Assembly (NCBI GenBank): GCA_028284775.1
Contig: JANQRB010000039.1
Span: 20,391 to 84,390 of the forward strand
Source: Candidatus Kapaibacterium sp.
GTDB taxonomy: Bacteria; Bacteroidota; Ignavibacteria; Kapaibacteriales; UBA7675
Reading direction: 5' to 3'
DNA: 64,000 nt
Shown: positions 8,777-17,578 of the stretch, in pieces
Numbering within the stretch: position 1 is the first letter of the stretch
How the letters are laid out: the number at the start of each line of letters is the position of its first letter
Translations under genes and position numbers: made by a program
Notes under the pieces: generated by a model
Seen by the model: only the letters and a program-made list of their open reading frames with translations
Told to the model about the DNA's origin: nothing
Databases searched by the model: none

Positions 8777-10401
8777 AGGATCAACGATCGTTGGATGAGC
8801 GGCTTGACCAGGTACGCCAGGAGTTGCAGGCGCCATCGGGCCCTGCCTTGTGGAAGCTGGCCGAGCAGTCTTCGCGTCCGACGCGAGGCGTGTCTTTTGT
8901 TACTCGCCGGAGGTCAAAAGTGATTATATCAGGCATTAGTTTACTGGCAGGCTGCGCGGCAGCGGTTTTGCTCTTCCGGCCCGCGGATACCGAAACGGAG
9001 CAAGCGGAAGCAGGGCGGCACGGGAAGACAGTCGTCAAAGATCTCGCGGCCGCACAATCAGGAGCGATGAAGATTGAGGCCGAAGCGGTCGCGCCGGAAT
9101 CAGATGAAGAGTCAAAGACGAACAAGACAGCGGCGGCGGCCGTCGATCAGCTATCTGCGAACGAAGGTTCACATCATCAACCTGTTTCAACGGATGTATC
9201 CGATAACAAACGCAAAAGCTCGCTGCCGATACAAAATTCGAATCAGGACGGGCGGCTTGCTGTAGAGCACAGCGCGCTCCCGGGTAACGTCGATCAACTG
9301 CTGAGCGGCAAGAATCAAACGGGGCTTGGCGGCGTCGTTCTGCGCGAAATACGCAACCTTAAGCCGGTGTTGTTAACTCCGGAAGAAGCGGCCGCGCTCG
9401 GTGTTTTTACGGACGGCGGCTACCTGGGCTATTATGCGCTCCGGAGAGTCGACACCCGCAATGACGAAACCCGGACGGCCTTAAACAAGGCAGGTATTCC
9501 GATTGACGACAGCCTGCAGTTTGTTCTCAAGCGCGAGTTTCACAGTATTACGCGCAAACGCGAAACTGACTATCCGGGCATCACCGCCGCTCGCCGTATC
9601 CTCGGCAAGTATAGCCTGCCGCGTTTAATCACCATCGAATCCTGCAACAACATTTCCTGCCGGCAATTTAATCGGATTACCGATCCGCGTCTCGACAGCG
9701 CGCAGCTGCATGAACTGGCATTTGAAGTAAACGCGGTGTACAATATCGATCACTTCCGCTTTGGCAACACTGATCTCAAGGCCCTGATGACAACAGTTCT
9801 CGATGAAACCGGCATCATGCACTTTGAACACAGCAAGCGGATCGACACCAGTAAAACAAGGGCGATTGTCGACTTAACGGATTATCCGATTCTGGCGAAT
9901 CTCATTCCGCTCTATTTTCAGACTTCACAAGTCAATTATGATTCGAAAGGCCGGGAATTCACGGAAAAGAAAGATATCATTCTGTGGTATGACCCGACGG
10001 AGGAATTCATTGCCCGACTGCCCGAACGAATACAAAGCTATCTTAACACGCGCAAGCGGGACTTTCCCTCCGCTCCGGCACAGACACTGGCACAAGGTGA
10101 TTTATTTTTCGATACCTGGAACGTCGACAACGGCGCTATCAGCGAACTTAGCGTTATGCCGAACCCCGCGACCGATGGACGCGTCGAACTGCACTTCACC
10201 CTGGCTGAACAGCGCGATATTTCGATTTCACTGCTTGACATGTTCGGACGGCCCGCGGCAAGTCCGATGGAGCCCACCAGCCTGCCGCCCGGCAATCACA
10301 GTAAAACGATTCAAATTAACGGGCTTCCTTTCGGCTTTTACCTGCTGGCTATCCAGTCCGGCAATGGTGAACAGGCTATTCAGCGGCTCATCGTGCAGTA
10401 G
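8773..10401 (+). CDS. Membrane-anchored putative anti-sigma protein with C-terminal T9SS-like domain (542 aa)
   Basis: It starts inside the sigma-factor stop codon (4-nt ATGA overlap), the usual layout of an ECF sigma/anti-sigma pair. Residues 1-47 are charged and probably cytoplasmic (DQVRQELQAPSGPALWKLAE). One hydrophobic segment follows RRRSK at about 49-68 (VIISGISLLAGCAAAVLLF). Next come a low-complexity linker and a roughly 280-residue domain I do not recognise (AEEQ-like LTPEEAAALGVF, YYALRRVD). The end, about 460-542, matches a type-A T9SS sorting domain: VMPNPATDGRVELHF, LPPGNHSKTIQI, LPFGFYLLAIQ. A secretion tail on a protein with a cytoplasmic N-terminus is odd; either the hydrophobic segment is cleaved or the tail has another use. 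No zinc-binding anti-sigma HxxxCxxC motif is visible. Confidence 0.85.
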   Translation: MKDQRSLDERLDQVRQELQAPSGPALWKLAEQSSRPTRGVSFVTRRRSKVIISGISLLAGCAAAVLLFRPADTETEQAEAGRHGKTVVKDLAAAQSGAMKIEAEAVAPESDEESKTNKTAAAAVDQLSANEGSHHQPVSTDVSDNKRKSSLPIQNSNQDGRLAVEHSALPGNVDQLLSGKNQTGLGGVVLREIRNLKPVLLTPEEAAALGVFTDGGYLGYYALRRVDTRNDETRTALNKAGIPIDDSLQFVLKREFHSITRKRETDYPGITAARRILGKYSLPRLITIESCNNISCRQFNRITDPRLDSAQLHELAFEVNAVYNIDHFRFGNTDLKALMTTVLDETGIMHFEHSKRIDTSKTRAIVDLTDYPILANLIPLYFQTSQVNYDSKGREFTEKKDIILWYDPTEEFIARLPERIQSYLNTRKRDFPSAPAQTLAQGDLFFDTWNVDNGAISELSVMPNPATDGRVELHFTLAEQRDISISLLDMFGRPAASPMEPTSLPPGNHSKTIQINGLPFGFYLLAIQSGNGEQAIQRLIVQ

Positions 10402-10599
10402 CGAGTCATAGGGCGTCCCGCACTTTTTGCCGGTTTACGCGCAAGATCAGTTGAAGCGACAATTGTCCACGACCAGCCACACAAATGAATTGATAGACTG
10501 TAAGCCGCCAAGATCATTCGCACGAACTTAGCGTAGTTTCGATCACGTATTCCATTCTAATGTTTGCCCTGCTTGTGTGGTATGCGCCGGTGAGCGTCA

Positions 10600-10707
10600 T
10601 AATACACAGCAAATGCCGCTGCGACAGCGTTTAAAACGCAGCGGCATTGCTGTGCGGTAACCCTCGCTATCGCGAGCAAGCATATGTCGAGGGCTCGTAA
10701 AACGAGC
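10600..10707 (-). ncRNA. Candidate structured small RNA or terminator-like element, copy 1
   Basis: Downstream of a TATATTTG box (10712-10719, minus) lie three successive hairpins: GCTCGT/ACGAGC (10693-10707), CTCGC/GCGAG (10663-10676), and a strong one. In the strong hairpin, CACAGC plus AATGCCGCTGCG (10605-10623) pairs with CGCAGCGGCATT plus GCTGTG (10637-10654): 18 pairs with one bulged A. No minus-strand gene follows before the convergent stop at 10401, so an independent short RNA fits best. A similar order of motifs occurs at 17288-17415. Alternatively it is a bidirectional terminator for the two convergent genes. No U-run follows the last hairpin. The family is unrecognised. Confidence 0.4.
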
Positions 10708-10711
10708 AGGA

Positions 10712-10719
10712 CAAATATA
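10712..10719 (-). promoter_or_regulatory. Promoter -7 box TATATTTG
   Basis: An exact match to the Bacteroidota -7 consensus TAnnTTTG on the minus strand, five to six bases before the first hairpin of the candidate RNA. The nearest upstream TTG is about 28 nt away, further than the usual 19-21, so the -33 box is weak or absent. Confidence 0.45.
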
Positions 10720-10919
10720 CAGCCGGGTACCCAGCAGGCGGCCACTGCAAATCCACTGCAAGGGCGAAAAAAATTGCATTCGAAGCCAGGAATCCCCTGT
10801 CCTGCGGGCACCGCCGCGATTAAGCGCTTCCGCTTGGCGGATAGAAAGGACAAAGCGCGGTGGCGCTAGGGCGATTGCATCCTGACAGGAGATTGAAGAT
10901 TCGCAGGTACGCCGGCTAA

Positions 10920-12632
10920 CTAGGCCGGCTCGGGTTCAGCGCGCAGCGGTTCGCGCAAGACGGCATCCAGGTCTTCGCCGCTCTGCAGACCCATCTTCTT
11001 GCGGATTCGATAGCGATAACTTTCAATGCTGCGGGCCGCGATTCCCAGAATGCGACAGATATCCTGGCTACCCAGCTGCAGACGGATTAAGGCGCAGACT
11101 TTACGTTCGGTAGGCGTCAGCTTGCTGTACGCGACAGCCAGACTCTGCATAAAGCCGGGGTGCAATAAGCTAAACTGCTCTTCGAATTGAGTCCAGGTGC
11201 GATCGTCATCCAAGTGGTTGGCGATCTTGCGGATCAGCGCGCGCAACTGCAGACGCATGTCGTGCTTTTCGAGCTGCAGGGCATTCTTGACTTCCTGTTG
11301 TAACTCGCGAAGAACGTCATTTTTTTGACTGAGGTGCAATACCTTGGCGGTGATTTCGCCGTGCGCGCGCTCCACTTGCGTAGCCAGTCGCTCCGCCTTC
11401 AGCCGCGCCAGCTCGGTTTCGGCTTCGGCGAGACGCGCCTGGTGACGGGCGCTTTCCAGGTCGATCCGCGCCTGCATTTGCGCTGTCGTCTGCTGCGTTT
11501 GCTCGCTGTTTAACTCGAATTGCAAGGCAAAGGATTTTTTCATGTAGCACAGGGCCTCTTCGTGGTCGCCCTTCCGTTCGTGGTAGTGGGAAAGGTTCTT
11601 AAGAGTGTTAAGTTCATCACGACGCAGACCCAGTCGCTGTACAAGTTCGATACAGGCGCTCGCCGCCGCGATGGCTTCGTCCCATCTGCCTGACTCGGCC
11701 CTGATGACGGCATTCTGAAAGCGGGAATGAAAGGCGAGCTCGGGAATACCGGCGCTTTCGGCGATATGCAGGGCCGTGGCGCACTCCGCTTCCGCCCGCT
11801 CCAGGTTTCCTTCCGCAATGTAGATCGTGCTATACAGTAAGGCGACACGGCCAAGGCTGTCCTGATCCTTGTATTGGGCGGCAATCGCGCGCGCTTCATC
11901 GAGCAAGGACAGTGAGGCTGTGCCGATGGAACCGGCGGCCTGGCGCGAAGCCACGATATTGATCAGCGTTTTGCCTTCCGCGCGACGATTATGTTCGGCG
12001 CGGCAGGCGCGCAGGGCCAGATCAAAATACTCGAGCGCCAGATCATGCTGTTCCTGAAATCCGTAGAGGATACCGATTGTGCTGTAGATCGAGGAAAGCG
12101 TGCAGTCGACCGGCGCTTCTCTGATCATCGCCAGGGCTTCATCGAGGGCGGCCAGCGCCAGGTAATACTCGCCGCGCATAATATGGGCGGCGCCGATGCT
12201 TTCGCGCAGACGCACGCCGCGCCGCTTGCAGTCGGGGTTAAGGCTTATTCCCCGCGTGAGAGTTGCAATGGCGTCCTGGGGCTTGCAGGCGGCGAGCGAC
12301 AGCAGTCCCGAGGTGTATAAGCAGTCGACGAGGAGAATTGGGTCGTCATGCTGCTCCGCTACTGTAAAAGCCTGCGAGAGATCGGCCTCCGCCTCCGGAT
12401 AGCGCGCCAGTTTGAACAGCGCTCCGGCGCGGTTGCAGCGGAAGCGGGCGCCGAGGATCCGGTCATCCAGCGCTGTTTCGCCGACAAGGCTGTCGGCCAA
12501 GTCCACGAAACGCTGCGGATTGGCGGCGACCAGGCTGCGGTCTTCATCAAGGACCAGGCTGAGTTTGTCGTGTAGGCTCCGGGCCCCGGCCAATATAGTA
12601 TCGACCTCGGCAGCGGTAGAATAGCGGCGCAT
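10920..12632 (-). CDS. TPR / coiled-coil / LuxR-type HTH regulator, subtype I (570 aa)
   Basis: No signal peptide: a cytoplasmic regulator is expected. Residues about 45-350 are TPR-like helical repeats (ALFKLARYPEAEADLSQAF, LALEYFDLALRACRAE). A long charged coiled coil covers about 370-470 (LAEAETELARLKAERLATQV). The C-terminal 65 residues hold a LuxR/GerE-like HTH: LTPTERKVCALIRLQLGSQD and the recognition part RSIESYRYRIRKKMGL. The helix preceding it (FEEQFSLLHPGFMQSL) is typical of Bacteroidota TPR-HTH proteins. There is no receiver domain and no LuxR-LAL ATPase, so the TPR part is presumably the sensor (inference). It lies downstream of the adhesin at 12853-16965 on the same strand, separated by a strong hairpin. 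It is closely similar to 17579-19270 (both start M-R-x(4)-A-E-x-D and share VDDKL/LHDKL and ADSL motifs). Confidence 0.88.
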   Translation of the reverse strand: MRRYSTAAEVDTILAGARSLHDKLSLVLDEDRSLVAANPQRFVDLADSLVGETALDDRILGARFRCNRAGALFKLARYPEAEADLSQAFTVAEQHDDPILLVDCLYTSGLLSLAACKPQDAIATLTRGISLNPDCKRRGVRLRESIGAAHIMRGEYYLALAALDEALAMIREAPVDCTLSSIYSTIGILYGFQEQHDLALEYFDLALRACRAEHNRRAEGKTLINIVASRQAAGSIGTASLSLLDEARAIAAQYKDQDSLGRVALLYSTIYIAEGNLERAEAECATALHIAESAGIPELAFHSRFQNAVIRAESGRWDEAIAAASACIELVQRLGLRRDELNTLKNLSHYHERKGDHEEALCYMKKSFALQFELNSEQTQQTTAQMQARIDLESARHQARLAEAETELARLKAERLATQVERAHGEITAKVLHLSQKNDVLRELQQEVKNALQLEKHDMRLQLRALIRKIANHLDDDRTWTQFEEQFSLLHPGFMQSLAVAYSKLTPTERKVCALIRLQLGSQDICRILGIAARSIESYRYRIRKKMGLQSGEDLDAVLREPLRAEPEPA

Positions 12633-12788
12633 AAGCTACAAGAGTTTCATTGATCAATGCAGGCTGAACGGCAAATTAGAGTTACAGGCTCTTATTTCAA
12701 ACGATTAATGAGCGCCGCCAGACGAGGATTGCGGCACTCTGCATACATATCGACGGCGGGGAGCCGGACACGAAGGGCGTGGAAAGCA

Positions 12789-12823
12789 GCAATCCCGCGG
12801 ACCATGCGGTCGCGCGGGATTGC
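12789..12823 (-). terminator. Strong hairpin after the twin-propeller gene
   Basis: GCAATCCCGCGGACC (12789-12803) pairs with GGTC and CGCGGGATTGC (12808-12823, one bulged G) around an ATGC tetraloop: 15 pairs. It lies about 30 nt after the stop of the adhesin gene and 155 nt before the TPR-HTH start. On the minus strand it is followed by TGCTTTCC rather than a U-run, so it may act as a processing or stability hairpin rather than a classic terminator. Confidence 0.55.
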
Positions 12824-12852
12824 AACGTCGTTCAAGCGATCGAATGCCCGGA

Positions 12853-15800
12853 TCAGCGAAGGATCGAGAGCGGGACGATACTCTGCACCTTCGGCCGCCC
12901 CTCCGCCCGTGATTCGAGCGTCATAAAATAGCTGCCCTGCGCCAATGACTGGCCCTGATCGTCAACGCCATTCCAGAGAATGCGCTGCTCGCCCTTTGCC
13001 ACAAAGGAATCCGCCAGGCGAGCCACTTCGCGCCCACGCATATCGATGACGCGCAAGAGCAGGTGGCCGGCGTCGTGAACACGAAAGATGACCTCCGCCT
13101 GACCCGACACCGGGTTGGGCGTTACCCGCAGGCCGGAGACAGGACCCTGCGATGCGGCGCCCGGCAGGGCTTCGTCGCTCAGGCCACTCTCCTTGAAGGG
13201 GATCGGGCCAAAGTCCTGCTCTACCAGCAAGGAGACAGTTGCCGTGGAGCTGCCGCCGTGACCATCGCTGATCGTGTAGGTGAAGCTGTCGGGGCCAAAG
13301 CCTAGGATGGAAGTATACCTCAGCGCAGTGCCCGAACTCGTGATGCTGACGGTACCTATAGCGCCGTTGGTTTTGCCGGTGACACTGAGACTGTGGCCGT
13401 CCGGGTCGAAGTCGTTGTCCAGGACCTCGATCGTCAGGCTGCTGAATTCATTCACGGTCAGATTGTCGTCCGGACGCGCCAGGGGCTTATAGTTGCGGCT
13501 GAAGACTGCAACGGCGTTTTCACGTCCTCCGGTAGCGTATACGTAACGGCTATTGGGACTCAGCGCCACAGCCTGGCTACCGCGCAGACCGTCGACGCCC
13601 TGCTTGCCGTCCTTTTGGCGTTCGATGAAATCAAGCTCGCCGGAGCATGCATCGCGTCCGAAGAGCACCAGCGCATCGTCCGCCGAACCCGCGACATAAA
13701 CCTGCAGATCGTCAGGGCTCAGCGCGACATCGAAGGCGCCCGCCAGGCCGCCGACATTTTTCTGGGAGTCTTTCACCCGCTGGACAAAACGCAGGCGGCC
13801 GCTGGAATCGTTGCGACTAAAGACCGCGACCGCATTGTCCTTTGCGCCCGCCACAACAAGGTGATGCCCGTTTGCCGAGACCGCGACGGCCGCCGCGCCG
13901 TTCAGACCGTCGACGCCGCCCTTGCCGTCTCTGTGCCGTTCGATAAAGCTCAGCGCGCCCGTGCTTGCATTGCGGCGGAACACCGCCACCGCCTTATCGC
14001 CCGCGCCGGCGGCATAGAGATGCGCGCCATCGGGGCTGAGTGCCAGGCCCTGCACCGTGCGCAGCCCGTCCACGCCTCCGACGCCGTCGCGTTGACGTTC
14101 GACATAGCTCAGTGCGCCCGTAGCGGCATCGCGGCTGAAGACCGCCACGCTGTTACAGCTTCTTCCGGCCACATAGACATGCTTCCCGTCCGGGCTGAGC
14201 GCCAGGCTCTGCGCCCCCTTCATTCCATCGATCGTCAGCGAGCCGTCCGAATCGCCCTGGCGTTTCCACTCGACGAAGCTCAGACTGCCACTCGTGACGC
14301 TGCGTGCAAACACCGCGACGGCATTGCTCTTGAATCCGCTGGCGTAGACGTGTTTATTATCGGGGCTGACCGCGACATCCGTGATGTACTGGATTCCCAG
14401 AACGCCGCCATGGCCGTGCCGTTTGCGTTCCACGAAGCTGAGACTGCCGTTTGTGCTGCTGCGAGCAAAGACCGCCAGCGAGTGATCGTTCTTGCCGGCA
14501 ATATAAAGGTGGCGGCCGTCGGGACTGACGGCAAGCCCCTGAGCGCGGCGCAGGCCCGTCACCCCGTTCGATCCGTTTTTCTGTCGTTCGATGAATTCCA
14601 GGTTTACCGGCAAACTGCGGCCGACGCCAATCAGGATATGCCCGGTTGATTGACAGCCGGAGCTATCCGCGAATTGATACGGAAAAATTTCGAGTCCCGT
14701 GAAACTGCTGTCCGGCGTGTATACGACCTTGTTGCCGCTTGTCACAGCACTCCCGTTGTCCGGGTCGCCGACCGAAAGCAGCTTCAGGCCGCTGCCGAGG
14801 TCGTTCGTCAGAACGGCGAGCGTGACGACTTTGCCTGCCGCCGAGGCACTGCCGTCGAAGCGCGCCTCCAGGCTTTTGGGCTCGACGGCCAGGACCGAAG
14901 CCGACGTACATCCGCTTGGGTAGGTTCGGAGAACCGAAATCGAGACTCCGGCGCCCTGATCCCATTCAACGTGAACCTCATCGCTGCCCTGCCCACTTAG
15001 AATCCGGCCTCCGTTTATCGTCCAGGTATGCGTCGCCCCGGTGACGGCCGGCGAGGCGGAATAGACCAGTGCGCTGGCGGGGCAGGCGCAACTCGCGCCG
15101 GTTATCGCAACCGCAGGATGGATAGTCAGGCTTGTCGACTGCTCACCCTCGCTGTTGGTCAGGGTAAGCGTCAGAGTGCCGCTGGTTGCCGCGAATCCCG
15201 CGGGAATTGTCGTTTGCAGACTCGTTGATGAGGCGGAGCCGATATCCAGGTCCTTGGTGCCGGTTGGCTGGCCGCCGGAGCTCAGAACAGTAATTTTTGC
15301 GGTTGCACTATTGAGACCGGTGCCGCTGATACTGAGCGGCAGCGCCGCGTTGCCTGCAATATGACAGTCCGGCGTCAGACTGTGGATAGCCAGCGTTCCG
15401 ACAGCGCCATTGAGCAGCACTTCCTGCGATTCGTTATGGTTCGCCAGCAGCGCATCGATGGCGCCGTCACCGTCCAGATCGCCAAGATCAAGCCCGAGGC
15501 TGGAGCCGCTGCCAAAGCTCTGAATACTGAAGCTCGCGTCGCCATTGTTCTGCCAGATAATCTGTTGTTCCGGGGAAATATAGTCTCCTGAAAGTGCGCC
15601 GGCAAACAAGGCATCGAGGTCACCGTCGCCGTCCAGATCACCCAGGCGAACATCCGTGACCCGACTTGAGGGAAAGGTCGAAATTTCAAAACTGCCGTTG
15701 CCATTATTCCGCCAGAGTTCCTGCGGAGCGTTTTGATGAGCGAGGATCAGATCCAGATGACCGTCGCCGTCCAGGTCGCCGATATCGACGCCCCTGCTCC

Positions 15801-16965
15801 GAGTGCTGCCGCCGCTCACCCTGGTAACCACAAAGCTGCCGTCGCCGTTGTTCTTCCAGATTTCAGATTCCGACAGATAGCCCGCTATGAAGGCGTCGAG
15901 ATCGCCGTCGCTATCCAGGTCGCCGAGCACCACATCATTCGAACGGCCGCTGCCCAGTGCCGAACTCAAAAAACTGCTGTCGCCGGTATTCAGCCAGATC
16001 TCCTGCGGCTTGCCCGGGAAGCCGGTATTCGCGATAATCGCGTCCAGGTCGCCATCGCCGTCCAGATCGCCGATTGCAACGCCGGAGCTGAATCCGCTGC
16101 CGAATGTCGTAATACTGAAGCTGCCGTCGCCGTTGTTCAGCAGAATGTCCTGCGGGTTGTCGCCGCGGGCCACAATGGCGTCCAGGTCGCCATCGCCGTC
16201 CAGATCGCCGAGCGCCACGCTCCGGCCATCGTTGGCAAGTGTGCTGCTGCTGAAGCTGCCGTTACCGTCGTTCCGCAATAAATGGACACTGCTGCCCACC
16301 AGTAAAGCATCCAGATCGCCGTCACCGTCCAGATCGCCGGTTGCGACAGCCTGGCCGCCGGCCGTGCCGAGGCTCGTGCCGTCAAACTGAGCTGTTCCGC
16401 TGCACGCCGCAACGCGAAAGCTGTAAACCTCGGGGCTATCCATCGCGATATTGAAGGTATTTTCCACGTCGAAGACAGAAATCGATATCAGCTCGCCCGC
16501 CTTGAAGTTTACATCGGGATCAAAGCTGCGCTCCTGGCCGCCGCTAAAGCTTCCCCGGGTAGAGAGCAATCCAGTCTGGCTCCCAAAGATTCGGATATGA
16601 CTGCCCGTTGCAGTCGTCGCTTTGGGTTCCGAGCTGAAGGTGATATCAATCGTAGCCGTGCTTATTGCCGCCGTCGTGTTGGCGGCGGGACTGCGATCGG
16701 TAATGCTCGGAATATCGTATGCCGCGGCAGGAGCAGCGGCCAGACTGACAAAAACGGCGGCGCTCAAAGCCCGCGCAAGCCGGGGACGTATCACGGGGGT
16801 GGCTCGCTGCAGCAAACGCCCGAGACGTTTGCGAAGTAAAACAAATCGGCGGCGCATCTGAAGCGTCAGGTGCTTCCGGCGCGTGAGCCGCGCCAGATGC
16901 CGTAAACTTTTGCGGCACTCTTGTAGTAAAGAAACTCCGCTGGAAGTAATTGATTTCAGGTTCAT
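12853..16965 (-). CDS. Giant secreted twin-propeller adhesin-like protein with T9SS-type tail (1370 aa)
   Basis: The start is ATG 16965, directly after an in-frame GTG. Residues 1-65 are Arg/Lys-rich (LRHLARLTRRKHLTLQMRRR), then comes a hydrophobic segment ending AAAPAAAYD: a signal peptide with an unusually long n-region. Then: Big_5 Ig-like domain (about 84-190); seven FG-GAP repeats of the type GDLDGDGDLDALLV (about 205-510); IPT/Ig-like domain (about 525-615); PKD-like domain with SCACPASALVYSASPAVTGA; Ig/cadherin-like domain; seven YVTN-type blades (VSPDGRHLYIAGKNDHSLAV and variants, about 785-1160); cadherin-like domain with DGHGGSSTATVSL; and a tail with RVTPNPVSGQAEVIF and GVDDQGQSLAQGSYFMTL (T9SS/FlgD-like). 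It is a likely surface or secreted adhesin, with the same plan as 2024-7267 but without its four VNDAP repeats. A TATATTTG box lies about 445 nt upstream. Confidence 0.92.
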   Translation of the reverse strand: MNLKSITSSGVSLLQECRKSLRHLARLTRRKHLTLQMRRRFVLLRKRLGRLLQRATPVIRPRLARALSAAVFVSLAAAPAAAYDIPSITDRSPAANTTAAISTATIDITFSSEPKATTATGSHIRIFGSQTGLLSTRGSFSGGQERSFDPDVNFKAGELISISVFDVENTFNIAMDSPEVYSFRVAACSGTAQFDGTSLGTAGGQAVATGDLDGDGDLDALLVGSSVHLLRNDGNGSFSSSTLANDGRSVALGDLDGDGDLDAIVARGDNPQDILLNNGDGSFSITTFGSGFSSGVAIGDLDGDGDLDAIIANTGFPGKPQEIWLNTGDSSFLSSALGSGRSNDVVLGDLDSDGDLDAFIAGYLSESEIWKNNGDGSFVVTRVSGGSTRSRGVDIGDLDGDGHLDLILAHQNAPQELWRNNGNGSFEISTFPSSRVTDVRLGDLDGDGDLDALFAGALSGDYISPEQQIIWQNNGDASFSIQSFGSGSSLGLDLGDLDGDGAIDALLANHNESQEVLLNGAVGTLAIHSLTPDCHIAGNAALPLSISGTGLNSATAKITVLSSGGQPTGTKDLDIGSASSTSLQTTIPAGFAATSGTLTLTLTNSEGEQSTSLTIHPAVAITGASCACPASALVYSASPAVTGATHTWTINGGRILSGQGSDEVHVEWDQGAGVSISVLRTYPSGCTSASVLAVEPKSLEARFDGSASAAGKVVTLAVLTNDLGSGLKLLSVGDPDNGSAVTSGNKVVYTPDSSFTGLEIFPYQFADSSGCQSTGHILIGVGRSLPVNLEFIERQKNGSNGVTGLRRAQGLAVSPDGRHLYIAGKNDHSLAVFARSSTNGSLSFVERKRHGHGGVLGIQYITDVAVSPDNKHVYASGFKSNAVAVFARSVTSGSLSFVEWKRQGDSDGSLTIDGMKGAQSLALSPDGKHVYVAGRSCNSVAVFSRDAATGALSYVERQRDGVGGVDGLRTVQGLALSPDGAHLYAAGAGDKAVAVFRRNASTGALSFIERHRDGKGGVDGLNGAAAVAVSANGHHLVVAGAKDNAVAVFSRNDSSGRLRFVQRVKDSQKNVGGLAGAFDVALSPDDLQVYVAGSADDALVLFGRDACSGELDFIERQKDGKQGVDGLRGSQAVALSPNSRYVYATGGRENAVAVFSRNYKPLARPDDNLTVNEFSSLTIEVLDNDFDPDGHSLSVTGKTNGAIGTVSITSSGTALRYTSILGFGPDSFTYTISDGHGGSSTATVSLLVEQDFGPIPFKESGLSDEALPGAASQGPVSGLRVTPNPVSGQAEVIFRVHDAGHLLLRVIDMRGREVARLADSFVAKGEQRILWNGVDDQGQSLAQGSYFMTLESRAEGRPKVQSIVPLSILR

Positions 16966-17280
16966 CACTCGCTCGAAAAAAGTTAATAGGAATTAGCGAA
17001 TTCAAAGCAGCGGCCGATTTGCGCTGAAGCTTAGCTCCCTTTTAAGCGTGGGCTATCCGCGTTAACAGGACAGCTAAAAGGATGTTAAGCCAGGGAGCGT
17101 CTCGCCGGAAGCAAGTTCCGGCAGACGGCCCGCGATCGGCCTTGCCTGAGCGTTTAAACAAAGAGCGGCCGCAGCCCCGCAGTGTCGGGCTGTGTCAATC
17201 CCTGCAACAGGATTGCGCTGCTACGCTGTTTATGATATTGAATGCTATCGTCGGGACCGGTCCGCGGCATCTGAAGAGAT

Positions 17281-17403
17281 CGCCGCTATGCCGCCGGGAG
17301 CAGCTCAGGCAAGCACGATACACTTGTCCGCTGTTCGGCGGCATTGCAGCGACTGAACCCTCGCTTGCGCGAGCGAGTGTCTTTTATGTGCCTTGCGATT
17401 AGC
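17281..17403 (-). ncRNA. Candidate structured RNA or leader, copy 2
   Basis: After a TATATTTG box the minus strand shows the hairpin CTCGCT/AGCGAG (17360-17377), then GGGTT, then GCAATGCCGCC. The first part of that sequence pairs as CGGCGGCAT (17336-17344) with ATGCCGCCG (17288-17296) across a 39-nt loop. The order box - CTCGC hairpin - GGGTT - GCAATGCCGC is the same as in copy 1 (10600-10719), and both lie 165-200 nt after the stop of a subtype-I TPR-HTH gene. The hairpins are less perfect than in copy 1. It could be a small RNA or the structured 5' leader of the adhesin. Confidence 0.35.
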
Positions 17404-17407
17404 TGTT

Positions 17408-17415
17408 CAAATATA
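17408..17415 (-). promoter_or_regulatory. Promoter -7 box TATATTTG
   Basis: An exact TAnnTTTG match on the minus strand, preceded by CCGGACG (copy 1 has CCGGCTG in the same place). A TTG lies about 27 nt upstream, similar to copy 1. It would drive the hairpin element and possibly the adhesin gene at 16965. Confidence 0.45.
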
Positions 17416-17578
17416 CGTCCGGTCGGTGGGGCGGGACCTACTCAAAAACCTCTACAAGCCATTTTGCCGGTCGGGATGCCTGTACAACGATGCACAGACT
17501 GCGGCCGCCGCGAGTCGTGTGGACATCCCGGCTTTTGTCGTCCGTTTGTATGAATAAGAGCAGTAGAGTGCGGCGGCA

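Larger units (their letters stand above)
10402..10919. other. Convergent intergenic region holding a minus-strand hairpin element
   Basis: About 520 nt between the convergent ends of the anti-sigma and TPR-HTH genes. The structured part (10605-10719) is listed separately. Open frames here (for example 10557-10853 minus) overlap the hairpins and look like chance. Confidence 0.5.
16966..17578. other. Intergenic region / possible long leader of the adhesin gene
   Basis: It lies between a TPR-HTH stop (17579) and the adhesin start (16965), all on the minus strand. It contains a TATATTTG box (17408-17415) and the second copy of the hairpin element. If that box is the adhesin promoter, the 5' leader would be about 440 nt. 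Open frames here (17082-17402 plus) look like chance. Confidence 0.5.

Noticed and set aside
13393..14649. 418-codon plus-strand open frame
   Set aside because: Antisense to the YVTN propeller repeats of the adhesin; its internal repeats only mirror those blades.
15430..16370. Regular DNA repeats (GATCGCCGTCGCC...) resembling an array
   Set aside because: They encode the GDLDGDGD FG-GAP repeats in an open frame; spacing follows protein blades, so this is not a CRISPR array.
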